Shown in pieces: positions 1-10,900 of a DNA stretch of 53,265 bases (positions are counted from its first letter, which is position 1; every line of letters starts with the position of its first letter). Location: contig DF237544.1 in NCBI GenBank assembly GCA_000708835.1, forward strand, positions 1 through 53,265. The letters run 5' to 3'. Position numbers and translations under genes: made by a program. This DNA comes from Klebsormidium nitens (taxonomy: Eukaryota > Streptophyta > Klebsormidiophyceae > Klebsormidiales > Klebsormidiaceae). Below the pieces are notes generated by a model that was not told the origin of the DNA, did not search any database, and saw only the letters and a list, made by a program, of their open reading frames with translations.

Positions 1-410
1 AAAGACGCAATTTTTCTGAGAGGCGCTCTTGCTGAGGTGATCCCAAGGCGTGCTGAGAAGCTTCGCATGGTTTCCGCACATGTGAAGTAGACAGGCAGCG
101 TGTGACCCTGTCCAACCGTCACAGCAGCGGGTTCCATGGAAGGTACCCCTGCACCACCAGCTGCAGCTGCAGTCGCCCTTTGCTCCTCCAGTTGGGCCTG
201 CATATGCTGCATCTGGCCTGCCATTTCGGCGACCACCCCTGTGAGCTGGCCGATAGCTGCTTGAAGAGCAGCTCCACCTTGAGCTCCGGGGTCGACCGTC
301 GTCTACCATGGCGTTGGAAGAGGGAAGCTCACAGAGAAGGCAGAAACGGAGGGAAAAGCAGAGAAGAAGGTAGGTGAGCTGAGGAAGAGAGAGAGAAGGA
401 AGCTAAACCC
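1..410 (-). mobile_element. LTR retrotransposon internal region, gag-like 5' fragment (cut by window edge)
   Basis: On the minus strand this is the stretch that follows a primer-binding site and LTR. It has a pyrimidine-rich leader (about 410-310) followed by a Gln/Ala-rich reading frame running to base 1. That frame contains a helical stretch (MAGQMQHMQAQLEEQ), an Ala/Gly-rich linker and no cysteine array, and it resembles the N-terminus of a plant retrotransposon Gag. The frame is closed by a TAG just before its Gln/Ala-rich part. The only nearby ATG (about 309) opens a different frame, so the start is either broken or lies at an internal methionine. Gag identity is inference from composition and position. 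No integrase or reverse transcriptase is inside the window to classify the element. Confidence 0.5.
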
Positions 411-419
411 CTGATACCA
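411..419 (-). promoter_or_regulatory. Primer-binding site (initiator Met tRNA type)
   Basis: Minus-strand TGGTATCAG lies one base inside the LTR end. It would pair with the 3' end of plant initiator-methionine tRNA and is the usual primer site of plant copia and many gypsy elements. After nine bases the match falls off (GGG instead of AGC). Confidence 0.7.
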
Positions 420-420
420 A

Positions 421-805
421 TGTAATCTCAGGCTAATTTCATAAGGAAATTGGAGACTTATACACTAGTAGGGAGCTTAGCGGGAAGAGCGGAGCTCGAG
501 AGTTGAGAAACTTGCTAGAGATTGGATGCCTCAAAGTGACTTGGAAACCAGGAATGAGGTCTTACACGGTGGAGAAGTCCAGCTTTATAGTTGAGCGCAG
601 CAAAGCTGCAGCTTCAGTCACAAGTTGCAAGATAACATAACAAGCAAGACTAGCAAGCGTAGATAAGCAGACTTAACGGTCAAAAGCAGCAAGTGACCGT
701 TAAGCAATGGCGACACAGCAAGCATCGAACGGTGCAGAAGTGCCACGTCAACCCTATAAGGGTCGTGGCGACAGAATATACAATAAGATGATGCCACGTG
801 CTACA
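421..805 (-). mobile_element. 5' LTR of the left-edge retrotransposon (385 bp)
   Basis: Read on the minus strand the block starts TGTAGCACG and ends GAGATTACA, the usual TG...CA termini, and it directly abuts the primer-binding site. It holds a TATA box (TATAAAG, complement of 583-589) and an 11-bp inverted repeat (672-682 with 694-704). The partner LTR and the other target-site copy are off the left edge, so the boundaries rest on the termini and the primer site. The element lies about 370 bp upstream of the FBL-1 start codon, just outside the conserved F-box promoter block. Confidence 0.7.
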
Positions 806-1039
806 GGTTCTGTGCATGTTCGACTTTTAGAATGAGTGATCTGCACATTCAACCTAGTTCACCACTCTCGCTCGCCCGATTCTCAATCCGAACTTGGCCC
901 GACCGGGTACGTGCTGGTCACGATCCTAAATTCCCGATTTACAGTGCATTTGGCATGTTTCCGCATCCCTAGTTGCCAGTATTCTGAGCAGCTGGCTCAG
1001 CTCACTCAAGAGGAGTGCCTGCTGGCAGTGCACCTTTTG

Positions 1040-1172
1040 AGGTCGCAAACTTCCAGGAGTTTGTTTAGCTCTCGCGTTTTTGGCGCCCTTGTGCAGGCTG
1101 TTGCTGTTGTGCACTCTGGTGATCAGCGAGCGAGAGAGATTGAGCTGTTAGCGTGCCCCTGCTAGATTAGAG
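1040..1172 (+). promoter_or_regulatory. Conserved F-box gene promoter block with E2F-like site, FBL-1
   Basis: The sequence before the FBL-1 start codon is shared with the regions upstream of FBL-2 and FBL-3. The shared pieces are a TTCCAGGAGTTTGTT-like segment, then TTTTTGGCGCC at 1077-1087, then GCCCTTGTGC, then a purine-rich GAGCGAGAGAG and GAGCTGTTAGCG just before the ATG. TTTTGGCGCC fits the E2F/DP consensus TTTSSCGC. Weaker similarity to the FBL-3 upstream region reaches back to about 860. Conservation across three paralogues supports function, but could also be recent common origin. Confidence 0.55.
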
Positions 1173-3327
1173 ATGGAGTTCTTGAGGAGGTGTTCAGGCT
1201 TGACGCGATTTGAGGAGGAGTTAGTTGCTCAGAGTAGGAGGTTGGTAGGAGAGGCTATTGGTCTTGGGGAGAGGATTTCACTTCAGGTTTCCAGAGCCAC
1301 CGGAGACGCTGTTGTTAACGGGTATCAGTCTATCTTCTCTCCTGCCCCTCTCTCGCAGTCTCCTTCTCTTGCCACCAGCCAGGATGACGAGGTCCTCGCA
1401 AGCAGCGCCCTTCTCCAGGAGCAGCACACTTGCGAGGAGACCTCTGAGACACAGGGACCTGCGCACACTCATGATCCTTCTTTTGACCTGGTCCCTGAGT
1501 CCTCATCCTTGGCTCTTCCTGGCTTGGCTGGCGCACTCCCCTCGTCGCCTCCTCTTTCCAGCAGCCAGGACATCTCCGCTCACAGCCCTCAGCTCGCAGA
1601 GCAGCAGACTCTCAGAGAGGACAAGTCAGATGCGCAGGGACCTGAACAAAAACACGACGCTTCTGAAGTTGCGGTCCCTGCTGCTCTTGATTACGAGCTG
1701 GTCTCCTCTGCACTGCTTGCAAGTAATGACGTGTCCAGTCCGCTGTTTGAGCGAGGTCTGTTCGGAAGCGCTGAGGGGGCACTGCCTGTAGGTGGGGAAG
1801 AATCCTTTGATAGGGAGGAGGGTTCAGGCAGTGTGGGGTCTCAGGAGTTGGTTTTGGCAGAGCCGAGCGAGGCGGCCTGCCGTGTTGAGGAGCTGGAGGG
1901 ATGGGAGGTTGATCATGGGGATGGGGCTGGGGGTGCGGTTTTCAGAGGCAGGGAGCAGGGCAGCACAATCCAGGACCTTGACGTGCAGAGCCTCTCCCGC
2001 ATCATGAGCTGCTTGGGGAACGCCTCCCTCCAGGCCTGCTCTCTGGTGTGCCGCGAATGGCTGGTTGTTTCCAACGACACCAGAGACTACTTGACTCTGT
2101 GTGGAGGCCCCCAGGTTGCCAGACTTCCCAGGATTGTCGCCCGGTTCTCTGACCTGCGCTTCGTCATGTTTAAGGATCTCGTGAGAAGCTCAGGGGAGGG
2201 CCAAGGTCTTGTGACAGCCAGCCTGGATGACGCGTCACTTCGGTTGCTAGCACAGAGCTGCCCGCGTCTTGTCCGCCTGAGTCTGGTCCACTGCGGTGTC
2301 GTCTCAGATGAGGGGCTGGCTGCTGTCCTGACGGGATGTCTGGAGCTACGAACGCTGCGCTTGGATCGCTGTGAGGGGTTCCGCGGCAAAGCCTTCGAGG
2401 GGGTAAAGTGCAAGTTGGAGGAGCTCTGTCTGTTCTCTTGCACTGGGCTGAAGAACATCGGCCTCTTGGCAGCGGGAAAAGCGTGTCCCGCGTTGCGAAC
2501 GTTTGATCTCAGGGCGCAGGGGGAGAGGGCAGACCTGGGGGCAGGCCTCAAAAGGGTGGCGTGGCACTGTGGGAAGCTTGAAAAGCTGTTCCTGCAAGCC
2601 TGCGGGACCACAGATCTGACCCTGCGCGAGTTTGCGATCCATTGCCCCCAGTTGACTTGCGTTGCAATTATGAGCGAGCCGGACATCACCGACTCGGGCG
2701 TTTGGTCGCTTCGATGCCACTTGCGGAGCTTGGAGCGCCTCACCCTGTTGAAGAATGACCAGCTGATGGAGATTCCACGCAGCGGGTGAGTACCCTGGAC
2801 AATGCTCAAGGCAAACGTGGCGAGGTGCTTGTTCCACTTAGAAGTCATGATGGTGCCAGCTTGATGTTACGAGCCCTCTTATCTGCTCGATTTGCTGTAG
2901 CTTTCTCGTGGGTGAATTCGCTGGCCTCTCAGCTGCCCTCTCTGGTGCATCTTGGTTTTTTATGCTCAAGTTAGATTCTTCATTACATTGCAGGCGGTTC
3001 CTGCGACTGAAGAGCCTGGGGATCGGGCGCTTCTCTCGCACGCCCGACGACATGCTGCGACGGCTCGCAAAAGAGGCCAGCTTGGAAGACCTGCGGATCA
3101 TCAGCTGCCGTACTTTGACGGATGCCACAGTTAGGAAGATCCTTCTTGATTGCCGCCACCTCACTCGCTTCGTCATTGCGGACTGCGAGCTTGTGACGTC
3201 AGAGATTCTAACGGCTTACAAAGAAAGTAACAGTAAGGCGCGATTAATAATCAGGGATTGCAAGGGCGTGCTGGCGGAAATGGTGCCTGCAGAAATGCTG
3301 TCTTCAGGCAAAGTTGTCTTAGAGTAG
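1173..3327 (+). CDS. FBL-1: F-box / leucine-rich-repeat protein (SCF substrate adaptor), two exons
   Basis: Two exons, 1173-2785 and 2994-3327, joined in phase 2 by a GTGAGT...TTGCAG intron, give 648 residues. Residues 1 to about 260 are acidic and Ser/Pro/Gln-rich and contain two related ~50-residue repeats with SSQD, QGP(E/A), HD and VP(E/A) landmarks. An F-box follows at about 265-310 (core ACSLVCREW), then a run of cysteine-containing LRRs (pattern LxxLxLxxCxxVSDEGL) to the end, the last copies encoded by exon 2. F-box proteins of this class bind SKP1 in SCF ubiquitin ligases, and the LRR arc binds the substrate; the substrate here is unknown. Start choice: first ATG after the conserved leader, giving MEFL as in FBL-3. 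The copy is intact, and is tail-to-tail with CC-C. Closest relatives in the window are FBL-2 and FBL-3. Confidence 0.92.
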
Positions 3328-4956
3328 AAGTATATATCAGGATTAGGAGTATATGGGAATCGAGCAGGTGCTGGAAAATGCACGGCAAGTCATAGGAAAA
3401 GCAGGAACAATTCTAGAGTAGAAAATGTTGCATAGTATATCATTTTATTATGACAAGCCCATGGGCTGAGCTGTATATAGACTTAAAGTTTTAGAGTCGA
3501 CGGCGACTGTCTACAGGACGTGCCTGCGTTATTCCAATGACTGCTGAGTGCGTGTTTTGCAAATATATCGAAGCTCCTGTTGTGTTTGTGCACTTGGGCC
3601 GCGTCGCACTGGAAAAGATGCAAGACTCAGCGGAAGCTATAAGCAAGCTTCGATCAATGATCATGAAAATTGAAACTGAGGGAAACTTTTTGCACGCGCC
3701 GCGTTGGCATGGTGACAATTACCCCACATGCTTGGCACATGTGCATTAACATGGAAAGTATATACGTAGAGTTACTTGTCAACCGTCGCTATAAGTTGCT
3801 CATGCGTGCATTGTATCTTAAAAGCTCGAAATGACAGTACTAGGCGCGCGCGATAAGTGCCCAGCATTCGGGACGATTCAGTTGGGCATTTGTTGTATGA
3901 GCTGAGCTTCGATGAGTCGTACCTCCAATGGTATAGAAGCAAGTTTTTACATTGTGATGCTCACATGCTTGCTAGTAACTTGATGCCTACTAAATCATGC
4001 ATATATGTATCAGAAGGCATCGGCGTGAGCTCGCCTAGAGCACACATCATTGCTAGCCCCCACAACAGATTGTATGACCTTTTAAAAAAAAGTATTGAAG
4101 CATGATTAGGGTATCACACCACGCCCACCCTGCGTGTCGATCCGGCCGAAGTCCATGATCGTTGCAGGAAAGAATCAAACTTAGGTTGCTCGTCCGCGTC
4201 TACTTGCTTCTTGACTTTACAGAGCACTATCTTGTGTCAATTGTTAAAGAGGCTTTGCAACGCCGGTTATATGCTACCGGTAGCAGTGATGACTGCACAT
4301 AATCAAGAGGGAATTTGTCCGCGCAGTCCACCACCGTAAGTCATATCCTGGTACCGGAGCTGCCGTCATGAATCACGAGAATCATCCGGTACCCACCCTA
4401 ACAAAACTCTCATCTTCAATCACCGTCCCGATTCTATAAAGGTGGCCTACAAAGGAAAATCTACGAACTTTTGTAAGGAGTCCTTCTGTACTGTACTCCT
4501 AAGCTTAAAGAAAGTAAACTACTTCCAGTATTCCTATAGCTAGAAACTAGGTGGAGGGCTCTGCCGGCTGTCGCTAAAGCTGATGTATTATATATCTGAC
4601 CTTTTCTGTTTGCACGCGCTTCAAACGTCTTGGCAAGCGGTTTCTTTCTGCCTGCACAGCAAGGATAATGCGTGGAGCTCAGCACTTGTCAGGATACGTG
4701 ACGTTCCGTGCAACCTCATACTGCAGATCCAACCTGCTTGTACGGTTGCCTTTATTGGGGTTGAGCCGATCAAGCAAGCCTCAAGTCCGGACCAGGCACA
4801 TGCCAAAAACGTCCATAACGAGAGAGAGAAGAAAACAAAGACTGCCAGAGTCCTTTCAAAGACTCTTCGCTGTTGCCAGGCCACGTTTCTCATTTGCTCG
4901 CGACTCGAAAAACGCCCAGATTGGATTCTCTGACATCTCGCTGTGCTGGTAAGCCC
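3328..4956. other. Spacer between FBL-1 and CC-C 3' ends
   Basis: This holds the 3' untranslated regions of two convergent genes. It is AT-richer than the exons. A 70-codon ORF at 3537-3749 and an 82-codon ORF at 3857-4105 have no splice context, no family resemblance and no counterpart beside the other F-box genes. I see no RNA gene or transposon here. Confidence 0.5.
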
Positions 4957-7900
4957 CTATACGTCAAAGTTGCAGCATCTCCTGTCAAGGCCAAAGTAGC
5001 ACCTCAAGAGACATAAAGAGTCGTGACAAGAGATGTCAGGCAAGGGGAATCCGATAAAAGTACTGAGAATTGTACGACAATAAGGAGAAAGTTGCTCACC
5101 CGCTTGCCGCAGCCTCTGATGGGCCGCTTCCGTCTCCCCACCCAGTTGTCGCCTCGGCAAAGTCCGCTTCACTCGGGCAGATGGCCCGCTTACCAGCCGT
5201 GGACGTCTGCGTTTAGCAGGAAAAGAGGTCATGAAATATTGAGCAGACAGCGAGGTGACTAGAGCGCACCGCCAAAATCCGCAACAGCTTCCGACATATT
5301 TCCAATTCATTTCGCCCGGTTGCTGGCTCCAGGCGGGCTGGGAGTGGCAAAAAGACTGCCGCGAAGTTCCGCCAACAGAGAACTTGAGCAATTTTCAGAC
5401 TCTTCGCAACGCTGAAGGACGCGTTTCATGCACTTGACTAGGATTCTTTGCTGTTAGAGCTCGAGGCTATGGCTAAAGACAGGCGCCATTCCTGAATGGT
5501 CTAAGAGCAAAATAAAGAAGAGTAAGCCTGCCAGAGTACAAAGCGATTATGTGTTTTAAGATTGTAGTTCAACCCATACAAACGGTGCGGCCAAAAACGA
5601 ACCTGGATGATTCGAAGTCCCAGAGTCCGAGGGTTTGCAAGAGAAGATTTGAGGGGCTCAATCTCGTGACCGCTTGCTTTCGAAGAGCGTATTCTAAAGG
5701 ATAGATCTTGCAGAAAGTGAGAGACGCGATTTGACGCACCTTGGTTGAGGCTTCGATGGGTGGAGTAAGTGCAGTCCTGCGCGCGCTTTCGGGGCCACCG
5801 AGCAGCTCATGGAGCCGCTCCAGCTGCAATTGCGGATGCACAATCAGAGGTAGAAGTGGGTGGAATGTATCATTGGAGGCTCGGCTGCATGAGCGACTCG
5901 TTGCTTGCTCGGCATACCAACATTAGATCCAAGTTACGTAGACCGAAGCCGTCATAGGACAGCACGATAAGATCGCTTACGAGATACTCTCAGAATTCGA
6001 AGAAGGGACGGCGGAGCCCACCTCGAGAATCAGGTCGGGAAGAAAGGGCGCCGCGGAGGGTATCTGCTCACAGGATAAAGAAGAACTCAAGGGGACATCA
6101 ATCGGATGATAGAAGCGTCTGCGTTTTGCGACAAGACACAGAACAACAGCTGCAAGGATCAAAGTAGGAACCAGACAATGTGTGGCCGACACCGTCAAGG
6201 GACTCTCACTCTACGCACGTATCATAGCAGCGCAAGCAGTTCAATGTATTGGTCCAAGAGATTACGATGTGACATGGTTTTGTCATTAGGGGCGTCTGGG
6301 AGGAAAGAAAAGTTGGTGTTCAAGCGAGGGCAAGTGGCTGCTACTGAAGCTTGTACGCTGGCAACAAGGTTCAGAAGACCGGCTCGCCACAAGTAGAGGA
6401 ACGAGTTTCGGGCTTAGCTCCCTTGCCTGAGCTTGAAGGTCAGCCAACAACCGCTCGATGTGATCATTGGCCACTTGGATCTGCACAGGCCACGGCGGGG
6501 GTTAGCACAGGGGCACGGCGGTTGTGTTTGAAAGTAGCCCGCGCAATATGCTCTGTCAATGGACTCCACTACATCTTGCAAGGGGCAAAATGACGTCACT
6601 CCGTGCTCTTCTGACGCCCTCGGGCATAGAGACGCACCTACTGAGATGGAGGGTCTGGACGGGGATGTTATATGTAGGAGGAATGTCAAGTTATGCGGTT
6701 ATGCTTCGGCTTTGAGACGACAAGTCTTACCTGGGTCGTGAGATGGCAGACCTGGTCGTGCAACCTCGCCTGCAAGAAGCGAGGCGCCCAGAATCAGAGC
6801 AAGCTCCTAAAAACCATAATTCATGGACTTCTCAACAGATCAGGAACCGCGATTCAATAAGCAAAGTTCTCTTTCATCAGAGAAGACTGTTCAGCAGACC
6901 CAGGATCTGTGATTCATGGCGCAAACCACCGGCTCGCCTCCTTGACTGAATTTGCGGTGATGCAACCTAACATTGAAGAGGCCGCCCTGCAGGATAAGCA
7001 AAGGCTCGCAGTGTTTGCCCGCGAGCAGCGGGACGGTCGCCAGTGACTCGCCGTCAGGAACATGATTGAGGTCGACAATAGCAGGAAATAAGCAGATAAG
7101 AAACTTGCCTCCCGATCGCCAGCGGACATGTTCTGCAGAAGGGTCATCTCCTCTACCCTCTGCGGAGATGAGAGGGAAACAATTGAGTGCTTGAAACGAG
7201 AACCGAAACGAGCGATGGCAGGAAGGATCGAACAACCTAGCCGTGCCAGGGTCGAAGGGTTTCCTTATTGGTCTGACTCCATACTTCCGCGCGAGTCAGG
7301 TTGCCACATATTGGTCTTTAACAACGACCCGGCTCGAATCAGTAACCGATTCCCAAAAATCAAGTGCAACATAGAAAGGAGGAGCAGCTCTACGGTGCAC
7401 CTAGTCGGACTGCGCACACAATCCTTCCACAAAGGTAGGGACGCGCTGTCAGGTGCCGACCTGCTTCGCACGCTTGAGCTCGTCCTTCTTGACCCGCAGC
7501 TCGCTCTCCAGTGTGGCCGCTTTCTCCCGCTCCTCGTTCAATTGTTCCTTCAGGAAATTCCCGACAACCAGCAGCCGCCTCTCTGCCGACTCCGCGGCCG
7601 CCGTGGCGTCATTCGCCTTCGTCTACGAAAAAGCAACGGCAAACAAAGGTTATCTGCGGAACCGAGAACGACCGAAACAGGAGAAGCACCAAAGGTTGAC
7701 GTTTGACGAAGTAGCAGAAGGCTCACAAAACCCAGTGCAGTCGCCTTTTCATTGATGACAGAATACGTAAAAGGCAGCGACCAGGTTTATAGCACCCGGG
7801 GGATCCCCCAAAGACAGGCGCCGTGCGTTCCGCTCACCCCAAGGTCCGTTGCCAGCTGCCTCATATCGGACAGTTGCAGCTGAATTTGGTCAGGGGTGGC

Positions 7901-10900
7901 GTCTGGCAGCTCTGCAGAGGCCTCGGTCAAGGCGGCAGCTTCCTTGAGCTCGCGGGTCAGCTTGATGACCTGCCGCACAGGGAGCGAGAGCGCAATTTTG
8001 GTAGGTAAAACGAGGCGGTGGCAGTGTTGACTTCTTAGGAAAGCGGCGCCTTTGTACGGATGGTACAAAATACGAGCCGCTGGTAATCTTGCCGGTAAAA
8101 CTTCGCCTCTTTTTAGTTTACTAGGCTCAGGGGTTGAGCTTCCTTCCTTGCCAATCGGAAACCGGCTTTTTCGCAAATTCTCTCGTTCTCTTCCAACTTC
8201 CCAAAATATGCTTTCAGTTTTAGCTTCTCCTGATCCAGCGTCTCTTCGTGTGACTCTCACCTGAATCTTCGCCGCCCGGACCTCAGACTCCCGCTCCGCC
8301 ACCGTGCGCGCCGCCCGCTCTAGTTCTTCCCTCGCCGCTTCCAGCTTCTCCTGCTCCGCCAGGACTACCGCCGTCTGGGCGCACTTGTCCGCGCGCAGCA
8401 TGTCGAGCTCTTCGTGGAGGCGCGCGCTGTCCCCCTCCAACCCCGCAATCTCCTCGCGCAGGTCGCCCTCCCGCGCCGCGGCCGCGTCGCGTTCTGTCGC
8501 GGCCGCGATGCGCTCCGCCTTGAGCTGCGCGGCCGCTGCCGCCTCGACCATCTTGAGGCGGTCGGCTTCCTCCTCCAGTTCGGCAACCCAGGAGATTGCA
8601 GCGGCTAGCGAGCTCTCCAACTTCAACACCTGTACAAGAGGGCACGTGGCAGGAAGTGAAGCTTCATTGAGACTGGATCACCGGTGCACGTTGGCAGTGG
8701 CACCGAAGGCCCGATTGGCATTGCCGGAGTTTTCACGAAGGGATACAGAAGTTTGGAAAGCGTGTCCTGATTGCTGCCGCTTTCGGAGCAAGACAATGTT
8801 TCCCACTTGAAACATCACGTGTCGAATCGTCATTTTGTCAGAGTGTAGGGTTAGAAGGCACCAGATCAGATTCGCAGGTTCGAGACGCAGACTTCGCGAA
8901 GGAGGAACAAAAATTTGGATCGGTAGACTAGAACACCTCGAAGTACCAAGCTTAAAGCTCTGCCACCTCTCACCCGTGCCTCCGCGGCCGCCGCCGCCCT
9001 CTCGCTCTCGCGCGCGCGCTCCGCCAGCTGCGCCCTCTGCGCGGCCGCCGCGGGCCGCCCCTCCTCCAGAGCGCTCAGCGCCTCGTCGGCCATCCGCAGG
9101 AGCGCAGCGTGTTCGCGCTCCAACTGCGCAAGCTGCGCTGAGAGCGCCGCGCACTCCTGCTTCTTCGCCGCGAGGGCGACGCGGCAGTGCGCGAGGTCGT
9201 CCTCCAGCCCGGCACTGTGCGCGACGGCTTTCTCGCGCACCCTCTCCAGCTGGTCGGTGTCGAAGGGGGAAGAAGGCGAAGGGGGGCACGAAAAAGTCGT
9301 CTGTAGCCAAGACAAAGGGATGGCGTCAGATCAAATTGAAGTTTACTTACTCAAATAGTGACCTTTTTCAGACGGCGTCGACTTGATTATTCAGGGATGG
9401 ACCGAGAACAGTCTGCTGTTGGCGTATCTCGGTGGGGCCTTCCATGCAGAGTCTTGCAGACAGCGCTGACCTGAAAAGACAGTAAGGCTACATCGACAGG
9501 GCCTGGTGCCTAGGCTAAATTGTGTTGGAATCCAAGTTCCGCAGCCTGGGCCGGAAGAAGGCGATGGTTTGACAGACCCCTTTAATGCAGGTCAAAATCC
9601 TTGTCTTTGTTGGGCGTCGAAAAACGGTCTTCGTTGGGCGTCGAATCAGTTTTCAGAAAATGCGTTTGAACATCACAGCAACGGGCGTATTTGAACACTA
9701 TCCTCTACTGTGCCGATCCAAGGGCCCTTTACAATTCAGTATATGAACGAAGAGTGACAGCCTTTCAACGACGAGGTCCCGGACTTCAAGCGGGCCAGAA
9801 ATCCTGGTCGAGGGGCCCACCTTGGCGCGGGCCAGCAGCGCGTCGTGCTGCTCCTTGAGCTGGCTCGCTGTCTCCGTCATGAGCAGCTGCGCTCGCTCTA
9901 CCTCGCGCAACTTTTCGCCAGTTTCCTCGCGCAACTCGGCCAGGGATACGTCCGTCACATTTGCAAGTTGTTGGTGCCTGCAAAGGAGCATACGGGAGAC
10001 TCAGGGCGCCATACCACGGACAGAGCCGACCTTATCATGCACTCAAATTTGCAACGACTTGATTTTGGGCCGGATCCTTGAATGCCATTCAAAGGGTCCT
10101 TTAGAATCATTCGGCAAGGCGAGGTCGATTGCAAACTCAAGCTACTCCGAACGTGAACGGAGAATTGATGCACTGATAAGGCGGGTTTGACCGCAAGTCG
10201 GAGCACGTTCACACAGAAACGGGGGCACAAGGACAAACGTGGCACAACCGTGAAACATCATGAGGTTGCAGCCTTCCGTGTGGAGTACTGCGGTGGAACC
10301 CGAGCACACTACTCTGATTACAACTCCAGCGCAATGCAACCCATCCTAAAGATTCTGGATTCAACGAGCGAAACATTTTTTTCGGAAGACTTCTATATGC
10401 TTTGCTCACGAGCAGTCAGGCCAACCGTCAGCCACTCGAAATGGTCAATCCCGCCTCACCTCGCGAGCAGCTTCTGGATGACAGCTGTTGCCCTCTCCAT
10501 CTCCAGGACCGCCGGCTCGTGCACCTCCTGCGGCGTGCGCAGCAAATGTCCGCGCGCGTCGGTCGCCGCCCTCTTGTCGCCGCGCGCGCGCGCAATCTCC
10601 GCCGAGGGAGTCTGCACGGGCGCGGGCGTGGTGCCCGCGCGCGCCGCCAGCAAAGCGCGCTCGAGCTCGCGCGCAGTCTCCTGCTGAACAGCGCTCGCCG
10701 CCTCCGATAGTTCCACCTGGGAGCAAACGAAGGGGTCACTCGATCGGTCTGTGGAAATGCAACTCGACGCACCTTCTGCTGATTGAGTTTGAACCGAGGT
10801 GTGACACTTAGTACAAACCGGGCCACATCATCGACATCAAGATTTCGGGCCTTCGACAAGATGGGTATCAAGGGTGCGATCTACCTCTTTCATCCAAGCG

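Noticed and set aside
2087-2848. 253-codon minus-strand ORF inside FBL-1
   Set aside because: It lies opposite the F-box/LRR exon, has no recognisable domain, and is not kept in FBL-3.
3537-3749. 70-codon ORF after FBL-1
   Set aside because: It starts with an ATG but shows no family features, no splice sites tying it to FBL-1, and no equivalent beside FBL-2 or FBL-3.
8835-9386. Long plus-strand Pro/Arg-rich ORF across a CC-C exon
   Set aside because: It is the antisense shadow of exon 9249-8974. GC-rich coiled-coil exons leave long open frames on the other strand with Arg/Pro/Ala composition.
9600-9650. Short tandem repeat TTGGGCGTCGAA in a CC-C intron
   Set aside because: Only two units; no wider repeat or function apparent.
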